Assembly: GCF_030123405.1 (NCBI RefSeq)
Contig: NZ_CP126110.1
Span: forward strand, 2,666,001-2,730,000
Reading direction: 5' to 3'
Source: Neobacillus sp. WH10
Lineage (GTDB): Bacteria > Bacillota > Bacilli > Bacillales > Cytobacillaceae
DNA length: 64,000 nucleotides
Shown: one piece after another, positions 1 through 8,820 of the stretch
How positions within the stretch are numbered: position 1 is the first letter of the stretch
How the letters are laid out: the number at the start of each line of letters is the position of its first letter
Made by a program: the position numbers and the translations under genes
Notes under the pieces: generated by a model
What the model saw: only the letters and a program-made list of their open reading frames with translations
Database searches by the model: none
Told to the model about the DNA's origin: nothing

Positions 1-969
1 GAAGCAGTCCAGATTTTACTTGAAAATTTACCTAAAATGGATCAGTCTGGGAATCATTTAGCGATAAATTTATTAGATCATTTGGAGCCGGAGCTTGCTC
101 TAAAATATATGGAGCCATTGAAAAGATATATTAATGAGGATACATGGGCGTTATACAAGTTAATCCTGCATGGGAGCAAAGAAGTGATTTACGAAGAATA
201 TGCCAAAACGATCAATACCCTTGACCGAGCAGATTCTTTTCAACACGACTTATTCATAAAAGCAAAAAAACTAGCGAAATGTCTGGTGCAAAACAATTGG
301 ATTACACCTGAGGAAATTGCTTCTGTCATCGAGGATGAATTAAAGGAACAATGGTTTTCCTTTAGCGGCATCTTGTCAGTTTATATGATTGGATTATTAA
401 AATTGTCTCAGTTTATCCCTGTGCTGGCAGATTTGTTAGTACGGGATGACGATATCTTATTAGAAGAGGCTGCTTTTGCGTTAATTGGTTTTCAAAATGA
501 TGATGTTGTAAAAGAGGTTGCACCTTATTTAAAGAAACCGGAATCGATTATTTTTGCCACTTCTGTTGTTGAAAATATTAAAACGGAACTCGCTGTAAAG
601 GTGTTAAGAGAGGCATACAGGGCTGCAGAAGAATTAGGGGATCAAGATTTACTGATCGAGGCACTCTGTCATCAACTATCAAAAGCGGCATTGCCCGAAA
701 TCTCAACACATATGGAAAACGAGTATTTATCAGGCATGGTTGATATTGAACAGGTGGTCTATAGTTACTATTCCATACTTGAGGAGCAACACCCTGAATT
801 AGAGGAATGGAAGCATGCAGCATTTGAAAGTGAAATGGATTACAGGAACGCGCAAGAGCAAACGAATTTGCTGCAAAGTTTACCTATTCGAAATGAAAAT
901 CAAGTTGGCCGGAATGACCCATGTCCTTGCGGCAGTGGTAAAAAGTATAAAAAATGCTGCGGAAAATGA
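1..969 (+). CDS. SEC-C motif protein, 5' end outside window
   Basis: The reading frame is open from base 1, so the true start lies upstream and the first Met at base 37 is internal. The visible product has about 320 residues, mostly helical with a HEAT-like feel. It ends in a textbook SEC-C zinc-binding motif (GRNDPCPCGSGKKYKKCC) over the last 20 residues. SEC-C is the metal-binding tail known from SecA and many uncharacterised proteins, where it acts as a protein- or nucleic-acid-contact module. The upstream part resembles the helical regions of SEC-C/DUF1186-type proteins, but I cannot assign a function. It is probably cytosolic, as no signal or membrane segment is visible. Confidence 0.85.
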   Translation, partial: EAVQILLENLPKMDQSGNHLAINLLDHLEPELALKYMEPLKRYINEDTWALYKLILHGSKEVIYEEYAKTINTLDRADSFQHDLFIKAKKLAKCLVQNNWITPEEIASVIEDELKEQWFSFSGILSVYMIGLLKLSQFIPVLADLLVRDDDILLEEAAFALIGFQNDDVVKEVAPYLKKPESIIFATSVVENIKTELAVKVLREAYRAAEELGDQDLLIEALCHQLSKAALPEISTHMENEYLSGMVDIEQVVYSYYSILEEQHPELEEWKHAAFESEMDYRNAQEQTNLLQSLPIRNENQVGRNDPCPCGSGKKYKKCCGK

Positions 970-1039
970 AAAATTACCCAATCTTGAGTTAATGGCTCGA
1001 GTAGGCGCATTAATTAATACAGTAAATATAAATAGAAGA

Positions 1040-1139
1040 AATAACTCAGTACTTTGATTTGCTCTCCCTAAGGTAGACAGGTTGAAAAATAAAACTTGTT
1101 TATCTTAGGGAGAGCAGTTCAACAGTGAACTGAGTTATT
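1040..1139. repeat. Nested inverted repeat after SEC-C gene
   Basis: An outer arm AATAACTCAG (1040-1049) pairs with CTGAGTTATT (1130-1139). An inner arm GCTCTCCCTAAG (1061-1072) pairs perfectly with CTTAGGGAGAGC (1104-1115). The structure is larger than an ordinary terminator, though a T-run follows the outer arm. It may be a bidirectional terminator between the convergent genes on either side, or a small palindromic mobile repeat. Confidence 0.6.
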
Positions 1140-1193
1140 TTTCCTATCATTGATACGCACTATATAGGTTTATATGTAGTTCCTAGTATTTTT

Positions 1194-1565
1194 CTATCTG
1201 TGTTGATCTACAAGAATCTGATTACCATCTGGGTCTTCAATTGTAAAAAATGCTGGTCCTTCAGTTGACTCATCTGCTTCAGCTAGCATTGTAATTCCTT
1301 TTTCTTTAAGTTGTTTTTGTAGTTCCCGAATGTCCGTAAACGATTCGAGATTCTCAGCATTTTCATTCCAGCCTGGATTAAAAGTTAAAATGTTCTTTTC
1401 AAACATCGATTGAAATAGCCCAATAATGCAATTTTCGTTCTTCATAATAAGCCAATTTTGGGTAATATCACCTCCAAAGACTTGAAATCCAAGTTTTTCA
1501 TAAAATGATTTTGATAGTTGAATGTCTTTTACATTTAAACTTACAGAAAACGCACCAAGTTTCAT
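1194..1565 (-). CDS. VOC/glyoxalase-fold protein
   Basis: A 123-residue single-domain vicinal-oxygen-chelate protein. The N-terminal half begins with the typical SVSLNVKDIQLSKSFYEKLGF pattern (beta strand, then helix), and the C-terminal half ends in FFTIEDPDGNQILVDQ, the hallmark closing strand of the family. Family members include metal-dependent lyases, dioxygenases and resistance proteins that dimerise. Nothing here identifies the substrate. The start is supported by an AAGGAG ribosome site about 7 bases upstream. It is a cytosolic single gene, convergent with the SEC-C gene. Confidence 0.85.
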   Translation of the reverse strand: MKLGAFSVSLNVKDIQLSKSFYEKLGFQVFGGDITQNWLIMKNENCIIGLFQSMFEKNILTFNPGWNENAENLESFTDIRELQKQLKEKGITMLAEADESTEGPAFFTIEDPDGNQILVDQHR

Positions 1566-1836
1566 ATTTTTTATCTCCTTTTCATAAAAATTCAGATAGT
1601 TGTCTTTATGGGGTATTTAACATTAGATAAGTTTAGTATAAATGAGTACTTTGAATTAAACAATATTTACCAGGAGGGGATAGGTCGGAAGCAAATGGAA
1701 CGAGTTTTATGATCTGGTTCTTTTCATGCAAAATCAACGTTTAGGGGTTGTTTCTCAAGGATTGATGCAAACGAGTAATATTTTCCACGTATACTGAGGA
1801 AAAGCCCAATCCCTGATAGCATAGAAGACAAAAAAG

Positions 1837-2130
1837 ATGATGTTCTCGCAGCTAATTATTTCAGGCTGTAATATCGATGGGGCAAACTTTGAACAAACAT
1901 CACTAAAAGGAATAGATATTAGTACCTCAACATTTAATACGCTTAATGTGTCAATGGATGAATTAAAAGGCTGCAAGATCTCATCCTATCAAGCGATTCA
2001 ATTTGCGGTGTTAATGGGTCGTAAAGGAATAGGAAATTTTGGTACCTGTATACTAATTTGGTTAACCATAGCGTATTGCAAGCAGGCACTATTCAAGGTG
2101 AGCTTCATTGACCGAAAAGGAAAAAAGTGA
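1837..2130 (+). pseudogene. Pentapeptide-repeat protein fragment
   Basis: Translation gives A(N/D)FEQTSLKGIDISTSTFNTL, the A(D/N)LXX cadence of pentapeptide-repeat proteins. It is followed by SMDELKGCKISSYQAIQFAVLMG, which matches the C-terminal cap of Qnr/YjbI-like members. After MG the frame runs into unrelated residues, and no upstream repeats are present in any frame. It is therefore a 3' remnant of about 60 residues with a damaged end, not a working gene. No convincing ribosome site precedes it. Confidence 0.6.
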
Positions 2131-2272
2131 AATCATTTGGGAATTGAAAATTCGTTTAGTAAAAATCGATTAACTATTTCCAATTTTCATTAGTAATGAC
2201 ACCACATATGAATTACCAATTAACCGAAGATATAGATAATCAATCTAGAAAAAAACTAATTTTAAAATAAAA

Positions 2273-2316
2273 AATTGGGAGCCATTCAAGAAAGTGATCT
2301 TGAATGGCTCCCAATT
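2273..2316 (-). terminator. Terminator of the ywbE pair
   Basis: A perfect 18-bp stem (AATTGGGAGCCATTCAAG and its complement) surrounds an 8-base loop. A-rich sequence on the plus strand to its left becomes a U-tract when read from the minus strand. It lies directly after the ywbE stop codon and could work in both directions. Confidence 0.9.
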
Positions 2317-2319
2317 CTT

Positions 2320-2517
2320 TTATTCAGCATGAATTTTTTGAACGCGTCCTATCTTTCCATCCGTTAGCCTGACTTTGATTCCATGAGGATGGGTGCTTGA
2401 TTTGGTAAGAATATCTTTAACAATGCCTCGTGTGAGCTTTCCCGTTTTTTGATCGGCTTTTAATACAATATCAACCATCAGCCCTGGTATTACATCTTTT
2501 CGATTTTGGCCATCCAT
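2320..2517 (-). CDS. ywbE: YwbE family protein
   Basis: A 65-residue protein with the highly conserved YwbE (DUF2196) sequence: RKDVIPGLMVDIVLKADQ, TGKLTRGIVKDILT, HPHGIKVRL and GRVQ in order. The length is normal for the family. The fold is a small beta barrel of unknown role; the family is widespread in bacteria and often annotated only by name. Its ATG overlaps the stop codon of the upstream gene (TAATG), so the two are translationally coupled. A strong terminator follows. Confidence 0.92.
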   Translation of the reverse strand: MDGQNRKDVIPGLMVDIVLKADQKTGKLTRGIVKDILTKSSTHPHGIKVRLTDGKIGRVQKIHAE

Positions 2518-2723
2518 TAGACACCCATTTTTCTGCGGGTATTGCTTGGTTTTTTGGTTTGCTGGCTTTTCATTTTTTTAGTTGAAAGATCGGCATTTGT
2601 ATTCCCTTTACCACCCGAATTCTGGTTCTTTTTGTTCGCAAGCTGCTGCTTCATGGCCTCTTGCAGGCTGATTTTTTTTGGTTCTCTTACTTGATTACAC
2701 TCAGTCAAAGGAATTCCCTCCAT
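2517..2723 (-). CDS. Small basic hypothetical protein upstream of ywbE
   Basis: A 68-residue, strongly basic, low-complexity protein rich in Lys, Gln, Asn and Ser (for example MKQQLANKKNQNSGGKGN). It has no signal peptide, membrane segment or recognisable domain, and is probably disordered. The start has a GGAGG-type ribosome site just upstream on the minus strand (reads as CCCTCC near 2717-2724). Its stop overlaps the ywbE start, so the two probably form one short operon. I do not recognise a function. Confidence 0.65.
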   Translation of the reverse strand: MEGIPLTECNQVREPKKISLQEAMKQQLANKKNQNSGGKGNTNADLSTKKMKSQQTKKPSNTRRKMGV

Positions 2724-3035
2724 TAATTACATATTAGTTAACCAAGTATAATCTATTTTCGGGTATTTGGGAAAGGCGATTCTATTTATAACTATTCCTA
2801 TACGGTCTGGGGATTATTGCATTGACGCACCTGTTCAAAATCTCTTTACTAATTAACTAATTGGTGGGGGACTGACCCTTTTTCCCAAAGCGTTAGCGCA
2901 ACGAGGGACAGGAACCGATTTTACTTTTCGAACTATTATATCCAACTGTAAAAAAAACACCTTGCGACGATTGAAGGGTTTTACATATGTAATGAGAATA
3001 TATAACTATAAAATATATTTTTGGAGGTATTAATT

Positions 3036-3242
3036 GTGGGTAAAAAATCACTGCTTTCTTCCTATTTAAAAAAGCAGGAATGTAATCATATTAATCAAAA
3101 ATTCCATCAAATTGATACAATCATTTTAGACAATTTACCAAAATCAGCCTCAAAACACAGAGAATTCTAAGCTAAAGGCGGTCATAACCATGTAAGTGCT
3201 TAGATGGATATAGATTTCCTAACAAGGAAAGGAAGGATTGGA
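3036..3242 (+). pseudogene. DUF7662-like small gene with two in-frame stops
   Basis: A GTG start at 3036 has a good GGAGGT site 7 bases upstream. The frame reads GKKSLLSSYLKKQECNHI, then FHQIDTIILDNLPKSASKHREF, TAA (3168-3170), AKGGHNHVSA, TAG (3201-3203), MDIDFLTRK. This is the conserved layout of small DUF7662-type proteins, which continue past HREF with Trp. Both stops fall exactly where tryptophan (TGG) is expected. A true 44-residue product is possible but would lack the conserved second half. The frame continues uninterrupted into the NERD gene. Confidence 0.6.
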
Positions 3243-3932
3243 GTGGCAGTAATGTTTATAGTGTTTTTTCTACTGGGAATGTTTTTCTTCTTATTTCCAA
3301 AATATTTGCAATTTAAAGGGACAAATTATCAAAAAGCGAGCGGTAATACATTTTTAAGGACATTATTTAATACTGGAAATTATGGTGAATACTTGACCTT
3401 TTCAAAGCTGGAAAAGCTGCCAGGGCATTACCGGCTTATGACGAATTTATATTTGCCCAAAAAAGATGGTTCCACGACGGAAGTAGATTTAATCATGCTT
3501 CACGAAACAGGTTTGTATGTATTTGAATCGAAGAACTTTAGCGGTTGGATATTTGGCGATGAAAAAAATAAACACTGGATGCAAACATTTCCAAATAAAC
3601 GGAAAGAGAAGTTTTTTAATCCAATCTGGCAAAATAAAGCTCATATTAATGCTCTAAAAACTGTATTGGGGACAGAATATGATAGATTTTTTAAATCCTA
3701 TATCATTTTTAGTGAGAGGTGTACCTTAAAGAAGATAAACGTTACTTCTTCCAATGAGAAAGTAATGAAAAGAAATAATTTAATAACCACGATCAAGAAA
3801 GAAATCAGTAATAGTGAGAAATTGCTGACACGTCAAGATATGGATCAATTGTTTTTCAAATTAAACAAATATACTCATGCCGATTCTTCAGTTAAAGATG
3901 CACATGTTAGGCAGATTCAACTGAAGAAATAG
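3243..3932 (+). CDS. Membrane-anchored NERD-domain (nuclease-related) protein
   Basis: One N-terminal transmembrane helix (MFIVFFLLGMFFFLF) is followed by a NERD domain. It runs from roughly GNYGEYLTFSKLEKL, through TEVDLIMLHETGLYVFESKN, to WQNKAHINALK. The D...ExK core (VDLI / VFESK) is the PD-(D/E)XK-type active site known for NERD. The length, about 229 residues, fits NERD proteins with a short tail. I prefer the GTG at 3243, which has GGAAGG 6 bases upstream. The ATG at 3204 lacks a ribosome site and its first residues belong to the decayed DUF7662-like frame. NERD proteins are predicted to process DNA and recur in accessory and plasmid regions; the substrate is unknown. Confidence 0.8.
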   Translation: MAVMFIVFFLLGMFFFLFPKYLQFKGTNYQKASGNTFLRTLFNTGNYGEYLTFSKLEKLPGHYRLMTNLYLPKKDGSTTEVDLIMLHETGLYVFESKNFSGWIFGDEKNKHWMQTFPNKRKEKFFNPIWQNKAHINALKTVLGTEYDRFFKSYIIFSERCTLKKINVTSSNEKVMKRNNLITTIKKEISNSEKLLTRQDMDQLFFKLNKYTHADSSVKDAHVRQIQLKK

Positions 3933-4003
3933 ACAGGTTACCTAGAGGGAAAGTGACAGTTAGAGGATAAACATTTCTTTGATTATTGGAAGGAGGATAA
4001 TTA

Positions 4004-4363
4004 ATGGAACAACTTATTTTTTCTGAAAATTTCACACCAAAACAGGCCATTACTGAAGTAATAAAAAACAATAAAAGGCAAAAATACAATCCGCAGCGTT
4101 TTATTAATATGATGGATGCAAAAGATAATGTGCAATTAATTTCAAAGATAGAGGGATTAATTGTTTCATCTGAGGAAAAGGCTTTAGGAACGTTATTAAG
4201 CCAAATATTTGAGAAGAAATACATATTAACGATTGAGGACTTTGTTTTATTATTTGGTGAAACATGGGATATGAGTCCCAATGCAATCCAAACTGCACAA
4301 GACCGGGTCAAGTTATTTGACGAATGTGCTAGGGGACAGAGGTTCGATATGAAAATAGTCTAG
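4004..4363 (+). CDS. Hypothetical protein, 119 residues
   Basis: An ATG preceded by AAGGAGG (spacing about 8) opens a soluble, mixed-charge, mainly helical protein with no membrane segment and no motif I recognise. It follows the NERD gene by 71 bases in the same direction and precedes the glycosylase-family gene. Convergent frames on the opposite strand are less protein-like. The real ribosome site and codon pattern make it a likely gene; function unknown. Confidence 0.65.
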   Translation: MEQLIFSENFTPKQAITEVIKNNKRQKYNPQRFINMMDAKDNVQLISKIEGLIVSSEEKALGTLLSQIFEKKYILTIEDFVLLFGETWDMSPNAIQTAQDRVKLFDECARGQRFDMKIV

Positions 4364-4452
4364 AATAGAAGAAAATTATCTATGGTTTAAAAACCAACAA
4401 AGAAAATACAGAAAAGTAAGGGTTCTAGTTTAAATAAGAGAGGCTAATAGAA

Positions 4453-5169
4453 ATGATGGATTTTATTAATGAATTAAAGTCATATTATTCTGATCAAGCA
4501 GTATTTAATCCATGGAGGGATTATTCCAAACAACTAGACATTGGACCTGATGCACCAAAGATTAGGACAAACCATCTTCAACGCTTTTTGGAACCCAGGA
4601 TATCCGATGCTCGCTATATTTTTGTTGCTGAAGCATTAGGATTTCAAGGTGGCCACTTTTCTGGAATTCCGATGACCTCAGAAAGAATAGTTATAGGAAA
4701 TCACTCAGAAGTTGACTATCATTATGTTTTTAAGGGAAAGGCAGGAAGTAGGACTAGCAATCCTATTACACATTATCCAGGGTTTAAAAAATCATGGGGA
4801 AAAGAGGGGATAAGCGAACAGACAGCAACAATTGTTTGGAAAACCATCCTTGAGAATCACATAGATCCATACGAGATTATTTTGTGGAATATTTTCCCTT
4901 TTCATCCGTATAGGGATGAAAGAGGATTACTGAGTAATCGACCTCCTAAATCCAAGGAGTTGGAATTAGGAGTATATTTTTTTAATAGACTTTTAAATCA
5001 TTGTCCGAAAAATATTAAAGTAATTTGTATTGGGAAGCATTCGAAAAAAACGCTAGACCAGCACGGAATAAAGAATCTTCATATTACTCATCCTGCCAAC
5101 GGTAGAGCTCCCGCATTTAAAGAAGGATGCAGAAAAATATTTTCAATTAATGACAGATTATTTAAATAA
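4453..5169 (+). CDS. Uracil-DNA glycosylase superfamily protein
   Basis: A 238-residue protein of the UDG-like fold. The N-terminal part has NPW...R, then YIFVAEALGFQGGHFSGIPM, which is the position of the catalytic water-activating and pyrimidine-gating motif. The C-terminal part has KVICIGKHSKKTL and ITHPANGRAPAFKEG, resembling the HPS-type DNA-intercalation loop. Members excise damaged bases or are base-recognising relatives, and this subgroup is not biochemically assigned. The start ATG ATG at 4453 has a weak ribosome site (GAGAGG). It may be co-transcribed with the two upstream genes. Cytosolic. Confidence 0.8.
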   Translation: MMDFINELKSYYSDQAVFNPWRDYSKQLDIGPDAPKIRTNHLQRFLEPRISDARYIFVAEALGFQGGHFSGIPMTSERIVIGNHSEVDYHYVFKGKAGSRTSNPITHYPGFKKSWGKEGISEQTATIVWKTILENHIDPYEIILWNIFPFHPYRDERGLLSNRPPKSKELELGVYFFNRLLNHCPKNIKVICIGKHSKKTLDQHGIKNLHITHPANGRAPAFKEGCRKIFSINDRLFK

Positions 5170-5338
5170 CAAAATTGTTTTTGGGGGCACATCTGGGTGA
5201 CCAGAGTGACGGTTCCTCTTGTTTTTTCCTTTGCGTAAAAACTATGAGAATCCTCCTCATGGAATTTCTAGTTAGTAACGGCAAAATAGTAAACTTTCTA
5301 ATAAGTGAGGCATTATGGAGCGAGGTTACAAATACGAA

Positions 5339-5383
5339 ACATTCACAAATGTTGTTTTTTCAATGTTTGTGAGTGTTTTTTTG
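5339..5383 (+). terminator. Rho-independent terminator
   Basis: ACATTCACAAA pairs with TTTGTGAGTGT (one G-U pair) across a 16-base loop and is followed by a run of T. It sits 170 bases after the glycosylase-family gene. The rest of 5170-5556 shows no convincing gene, only AT-rich leader sequence before the replication module. Confidence 0.75.
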
Positions 5384-5556
5384 TTTGGGGAAAAGAGTAC
5401 ATCATACTATATTTTTTTACTAATCAGGAGTGTGAGGGTACCAAGTATTTACATTGCCATTAAATATTCACATATTTATGAAAACCACATATCCTTTTTC
5501 CCTCTTTATCCATATATCTTCTATGAAGTGAATTTTTTGTAGAAGAAAGGAATTGG

Positions 5557-6552
5557 GTGAGGATGGCAAAGTACAGAATGGTCCGTACTGATTTTTGGAA
5601 GAATCCGGTTGTTTCAGAGGAGATGACCCCGGAGGATAAGTATTTTTACCTCTATCTGCTTACGAATCCACAAACGACTCAAATAGGAATCTATCGACTT
5701 ACGAAAAAACAGATGGCTTTTGATTTGGGTTATTCGATTGAGAGTGTTCATTCGTTATTGGACCGATTCATCCTGCATCACAAGGTGATTCGTTACAATC
5801 CTGAAACAAGAGAACTCGCGATTAAAAACTGGGGGAAATATAACCTGAATGCAGGTGGGAAACCGGTGATGGATTGTATTGTTTCCGAACTAAAAGAGGT
5901 CGAAGATCATTCGCTTATTCAATATGTTTCTGAATCCATTCAAAAACAGGAAATTCGTAGCCTCTATCAATCTTTTTGCGAACAAGAAGAGCTGTGTTTC
6001 GACAAAGAAGGTAAAGATCAAGATGAAAATGATACATATAAAACCGAATGTGAAGAATTGGACGATACGTTACCGCCTCGTCATACGATAGGTGGACAAA
6101 AAGAAAAACAAAAAGAAAATGAAAAACAAAAACAACAACAAAAAGGTTTTCATCCAAATCGTGAGAGCCATCCAGAGATAGAGAATCCATTACTCGGTCA
6201 TCAAAAATCAAAAGAGGTTAAAGAAATTGTTGAGTTTTGGGATACTAATGGATTTGGTTTTACGAACGTGAATGCGAAACAGCAGCTGTTAACTTGGTTA
6301 GATGATACTAGATTTGTACAGCCCAAAGAATTGATTTTAAAAGCGATGAATATTGCGTGTGCGAATAACAAGAGAAAGCTGAACTATATTATCGGGATTC
6401 TGAAGAACTGGGAAAACGAATCTTTACTGACCGTTGAAGAAATTGATTCCTATCAGGAGAACCAAAAGCCTGTACGAAAGAATAGGCAATCAACTGCTGG
6501 AAGAGATATTCCCAGAAGGTTTGAACTCGACCTTACGCGAGGTGAAGAGTGA
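5557..6552 (+). CDS. DnaD-like primosomal replication protein (phage/island type)
   Basis: About 331 residues. The N-terminal 100 (AKYRMVRTDFWKNP, then DKYFYLYLLTNPQTTQIGIY) form the winged-helix region common to phage and mobile-element DnaD-like replication proteins. A charged, Lys/Gln-rich linker follows (about 160-200). The C-terminal segment (KEIVEFWDTNGFGF ... NYIIGILKNWENESLLT) is the DnaB_2/DnaD C-terminal helical domain that contacts DNA and the helicase. GTG at 5557 and ATG at 5563 are both possible; AGAAAGG is 6 bases before the GTG. Its TGA overlaps the next gene, a DnaB-like helicase, so the pair is a helicase-loading unit. Confidence 0.85.
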   Translation: MRMAKYRMVRTDFWKNPVVSEEMTPEDKYFYLYLLTNPQTTQIGIYRLTKKQMAFDLGYSIESVHSLLDRFILHHKVIRYNPETRELAIKNWGKYNLNAGGKPVMDCIVSELKEVEDHSLIQYVSESIQKQEIRSLYQSFCEQEELCFDKEGKDQDENDTYKTECEELDDTLPPRHTIGGQKEKQKENEKQKQQQKGFHPNRESHPEIENPLLGHQKSKEVKEIVEFWDTNGFGFTNVNAKQQLLTWLDDTRFVQPKELILKAMNIACANNKRKLNYIIGILKNWENESLLTVEEIDSYQENQKPVRKNRQSTAGRDIPRRFELDLTRGEE

Positions 6553-7814
6553 TGAGTATGGTTGAAAGAGCGTTCTTAGGAAGCTTAATGAAGGCGGAGT
6601 ACTTACTCAAGGATACTGTGGTTCAACCTGAACAGCTAGAAAGTACACGGCATAAAGAAATAATGCGAAGAATGGTTAAGTTAAATCGAGCTGGTAAGAA
6701 TGTTGATTTGATCACATTGACTACCTTACCTGACCTCGAATCATTAGGGGGAATGTCTTACCTTTCGGAGCTATTATCGTATGCGGATCTTGAGAAATTT
6801 AACGGAACAGAGAAGCTCATTCTTGAACTGTGGAAGGAGCGGGAAAAGAGAAACATCTTAACGGTTGCAGCCATGAATGATTGGGAGATTGCAAAAGTCA
6901 TTGCCGAGTTGGATAAGATTAACCAAATGAAGATGGAGGATCACACGTCCTTACAACAAGCGTTATCCAATATTTATGAGGCACCCTGGGAAGATCAACT
7001 AACGTTGAAGAGTGTCACAACGGGTATCAAAAAGCTCGATGAAGTGACAGGAGGCTTTCAAGGCGGGGAAGTGACGATTCTAGCGGCAAGACCATCGATG
7101 GGAAAAACCGATGTGATGCTTCATTTTGCAAAAATGTCGGGTTGGGCTGGATATTTGCCCCTTGTATTTTCCTTAGAAATGCCTGAAAAGCTGATAACCT
7201 CTCGATTAATTGCTTCGACAGGAGGCTTTAACCGGGCAAAAATGCGGGATCCAAAAAGAATGTTAAGTCAAAGTCAAAAGAATAAATGGGCCGATGTGAT
7301 CGGTGATCTCAATGAAACCGATATGCAAATATTCGACGGGGCTGGACAAACGATTTCCGAAATGAGAGCGAAAACAAGAAAGTTAATGAGTCAATTTCCA
7401 CGCAAGAAACCGATCCTATTTATTGATTACTTAACCCTGATCCACTCAAGTCAATTCTACGGAGGGAATTCCCATTTACAAGTAACGGAAATATCCAAAT
7501 CCCTCAAAACGATGGCGAAGGATTTTGATTGCCCTGTCATTTGTTTGGCACAGCTCAATCGATCGGTAGAATCAAGAGCCAATAAACGGCCGATGATGTC
7601 TGATATTCGGGAATCGGGCAGTGTTGAACAGGATGCTGATGTGATTTTGTTTCTGTACCGGGAAGCGTACTATGACAAGGACACCGAGGATCGTTCCCTT
7701 GAAATCATTGTCTCGAAAAACCGAAATGGTCCCGTTGGAACCATCTCAGTGAAGTACAACGAGCATACAGGAACAATTGAGGATCAAAAAGAACAGAGTC
7801 TTATCCTTGAATAA
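6552..7814 (+). CDS. DnaB-like replicative DNA helicase
   Basis: A 420-residue RecA-fold helicase, shorter than host DnaC/DnaB (about 450) and typical of phage or element helicases. A DnaB N-terminal domain covers about residues 1-100 (VERAFLGSLMKAEYLL ... GGMSYLSEL). The helicase domain has Walker A ARPSMGKTD (about 180), the FSLEMP motif H1a, Walker B ILFIDYLTLI and the DnaB motif IRESGSVEQDADVI followed by SKNRNGPVG. It unwinds DNA at the fork as a hexamer. Its ATG at 6552 overlaps the upstream stop (TGATG), indicating coupling with the DnaD-like protein. The GTG at 6549 is a less likely start. Confidence 0.92.
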   Translation: MSMVERAFLGSLMKAEYLLKDTVVQPEQLESTRHKEIMRRMVKLNRAGKNVDLITLTTLPDLESLGGMSYLSELLSYADLEKFNGTEKLILELWKEREKRNILTVAAMNDWEIAKVIAELDKINQMKMEDHTSLQQALSNIYEAPWEDQLTLKSVTTGIKKLDEVTGGFQGGEVTILAARPSMGKTDVMLHFAKMSGWAGYLPLVFSLEMPEKLITSRLIASTGGFNRAKMRDPKRMLSQSQKNKWADVIGDLNETDMQIFDGAGQTISEMRAKTRKLMSQFPRKKPILFIDYLTLIHSSQFYGGNSHLQVTEISKSLKTMAKDFDCPVICLAQLNRSVESRANKRPMMSDIRESGSVEQDADVILFLYREAYYDKDTEDRSLEIIVSKNRNGPVGTISVKYNEHTGTIEDQKEQSLILE

Positions 7815-7881
7815 CCTTCCATTCGCCCAATAAGAACGAAGCTAACGGATGATAAAAAATCGAATAATGAGGTGCAATCAC

Positions 7882-8307
7882 ATGATTGTGGAAGAACTTT
7901 ACCAGGATAGTTTAATCTATGAAGAGTCTTCATTGGCCAATTATCTCTACCATTTACTAGCGGTGCGGAAAATTTCATTAGATGACAATATTTCCAAAAT
8001 AGACTTTGATCAAGCGGATCATCAGAAAGTAGAGGAATTGATTCAAAACAATGTATTAGGTATTCATAAGATTGGCATCTACTCACTGAAAATGAACCAG
8101 AAGGATTTTATCTTTATCTATGCTGGCAGCGAGCAAGAGGCAATCCAATACTATAGCAAAACATTCCATCAAACCCCATTGAACTGTCACGAATATTCGC
8201 TAGATTTCCAGCTTTATAGAGGCAAAGAGGTGATTTCGTTTCGTGACATGAGGAAGGAATTTGTGAGGTTTCCAGCTTTAGCGGGATGTTTTAAAAAGGT
8301 GAGGTAA
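7882..8307 (+). CDS. Hypothetical protein of the replication module
   Basis: 141 residues, soluble, alpha/beta in appearance (for example DFIFIYAGSEQEAIQYYSKTF). I recognise no domain. The start is set by GAGGTG 7 bases before the ATG at 7882; the earlier ATG at 7849 has no ribosome site. The position between two dnaB-type genes, with 67 bases to the upstream helicase, suggests an accessory part of the same element. Small proteins like this recur beside DnaD/DnaB pairs in Bacillus mobile elements, but that is context only. Confidence 0.65.
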   Translation: MIVEELYQDSLIYEESSLANYLYHLLAVRKISLDDNISKIDFDQADHQKVEELIQNNVLGIHKIGIYSLKMNQKDFIFIYAGSEQEAIQYYSKTFHQTPLNCHEYSLDFQLYRGKEVISFRDMRKEFVRFPALAGCFKKVR

Positions 8308-8368
8308 GAGAGAAGGGACAATGTAGGAAAGAGATATTGAATTATTCGATCTGACAGGGGTGCGCGGA

Positions 8369-8820
8369 ATGAACGGGCTTGAACCATTTAATCAAGAAGC
8401 AGAAGAGGCATTGGTTGGCGCATTCTTTTTAGATGAAGAATTGGTGAAAGAGTGCACGATTCGTCCTGAACAGCTATATTCTTGGAAACTAAGGCTTATT
8501 TATTCAGCTATCCGTAGCTTGGATGAAAAAGGAAAGCCGGTCGATGTCATTACAGTTGTTGAGGAACTCGGTATTCAAAACGTTAAATTGTTGGGCGGCA
8601 TTAGCTATATTACCCAATTAGCAGGGAGTGTGCCCACAACAGCTAACTTTCATTTTTATGAAAAATTAGTCAGGGAATATGCCCAAAAACGAATGGCGAT
8701 TCAGATTGCCGGAAAAATCATGGAGCAGGCACAAGAGTCAGAATCAGTAAGACCTTAAGTGAGGGGATTCACGAATTAATGTCCGTGGAGGAGGATCAAG
8801 CAGATGAGGACAACGGTGAC
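8369..8820 (+). pseudogene. Second DnaB-like helicase, N-terminal domain only
   Basis: ATG 8369 has AGGGGTG upstream. The frame encodes LEPFNQEAEEALVGAFFLD, then PVDVITVVEEL, LLGGISYITQLAGSVPTTAN and KRMAIQIAGKIM, a classic DnaB N-terminal domain. The frame stops at 8758. A neighbouring frame continues the match (SKTLSEGIHELMSVEEDQAD) to about 8815, so there is a frameshift. No ATPase domain follows: the sequence turns abruptly into the AT-rich DAC-like gene. The gene is therefore both frameshifted and cut off by recombination. Confidence 0.8.

Noticed and set aside
5915..6211. 98-codon minus-strand frame inside the DnaD-like gene
   Set aside because: It is the complement of the Lys/Gln-rich linker; no ribosome site, and the plus-strand gene is well supported.
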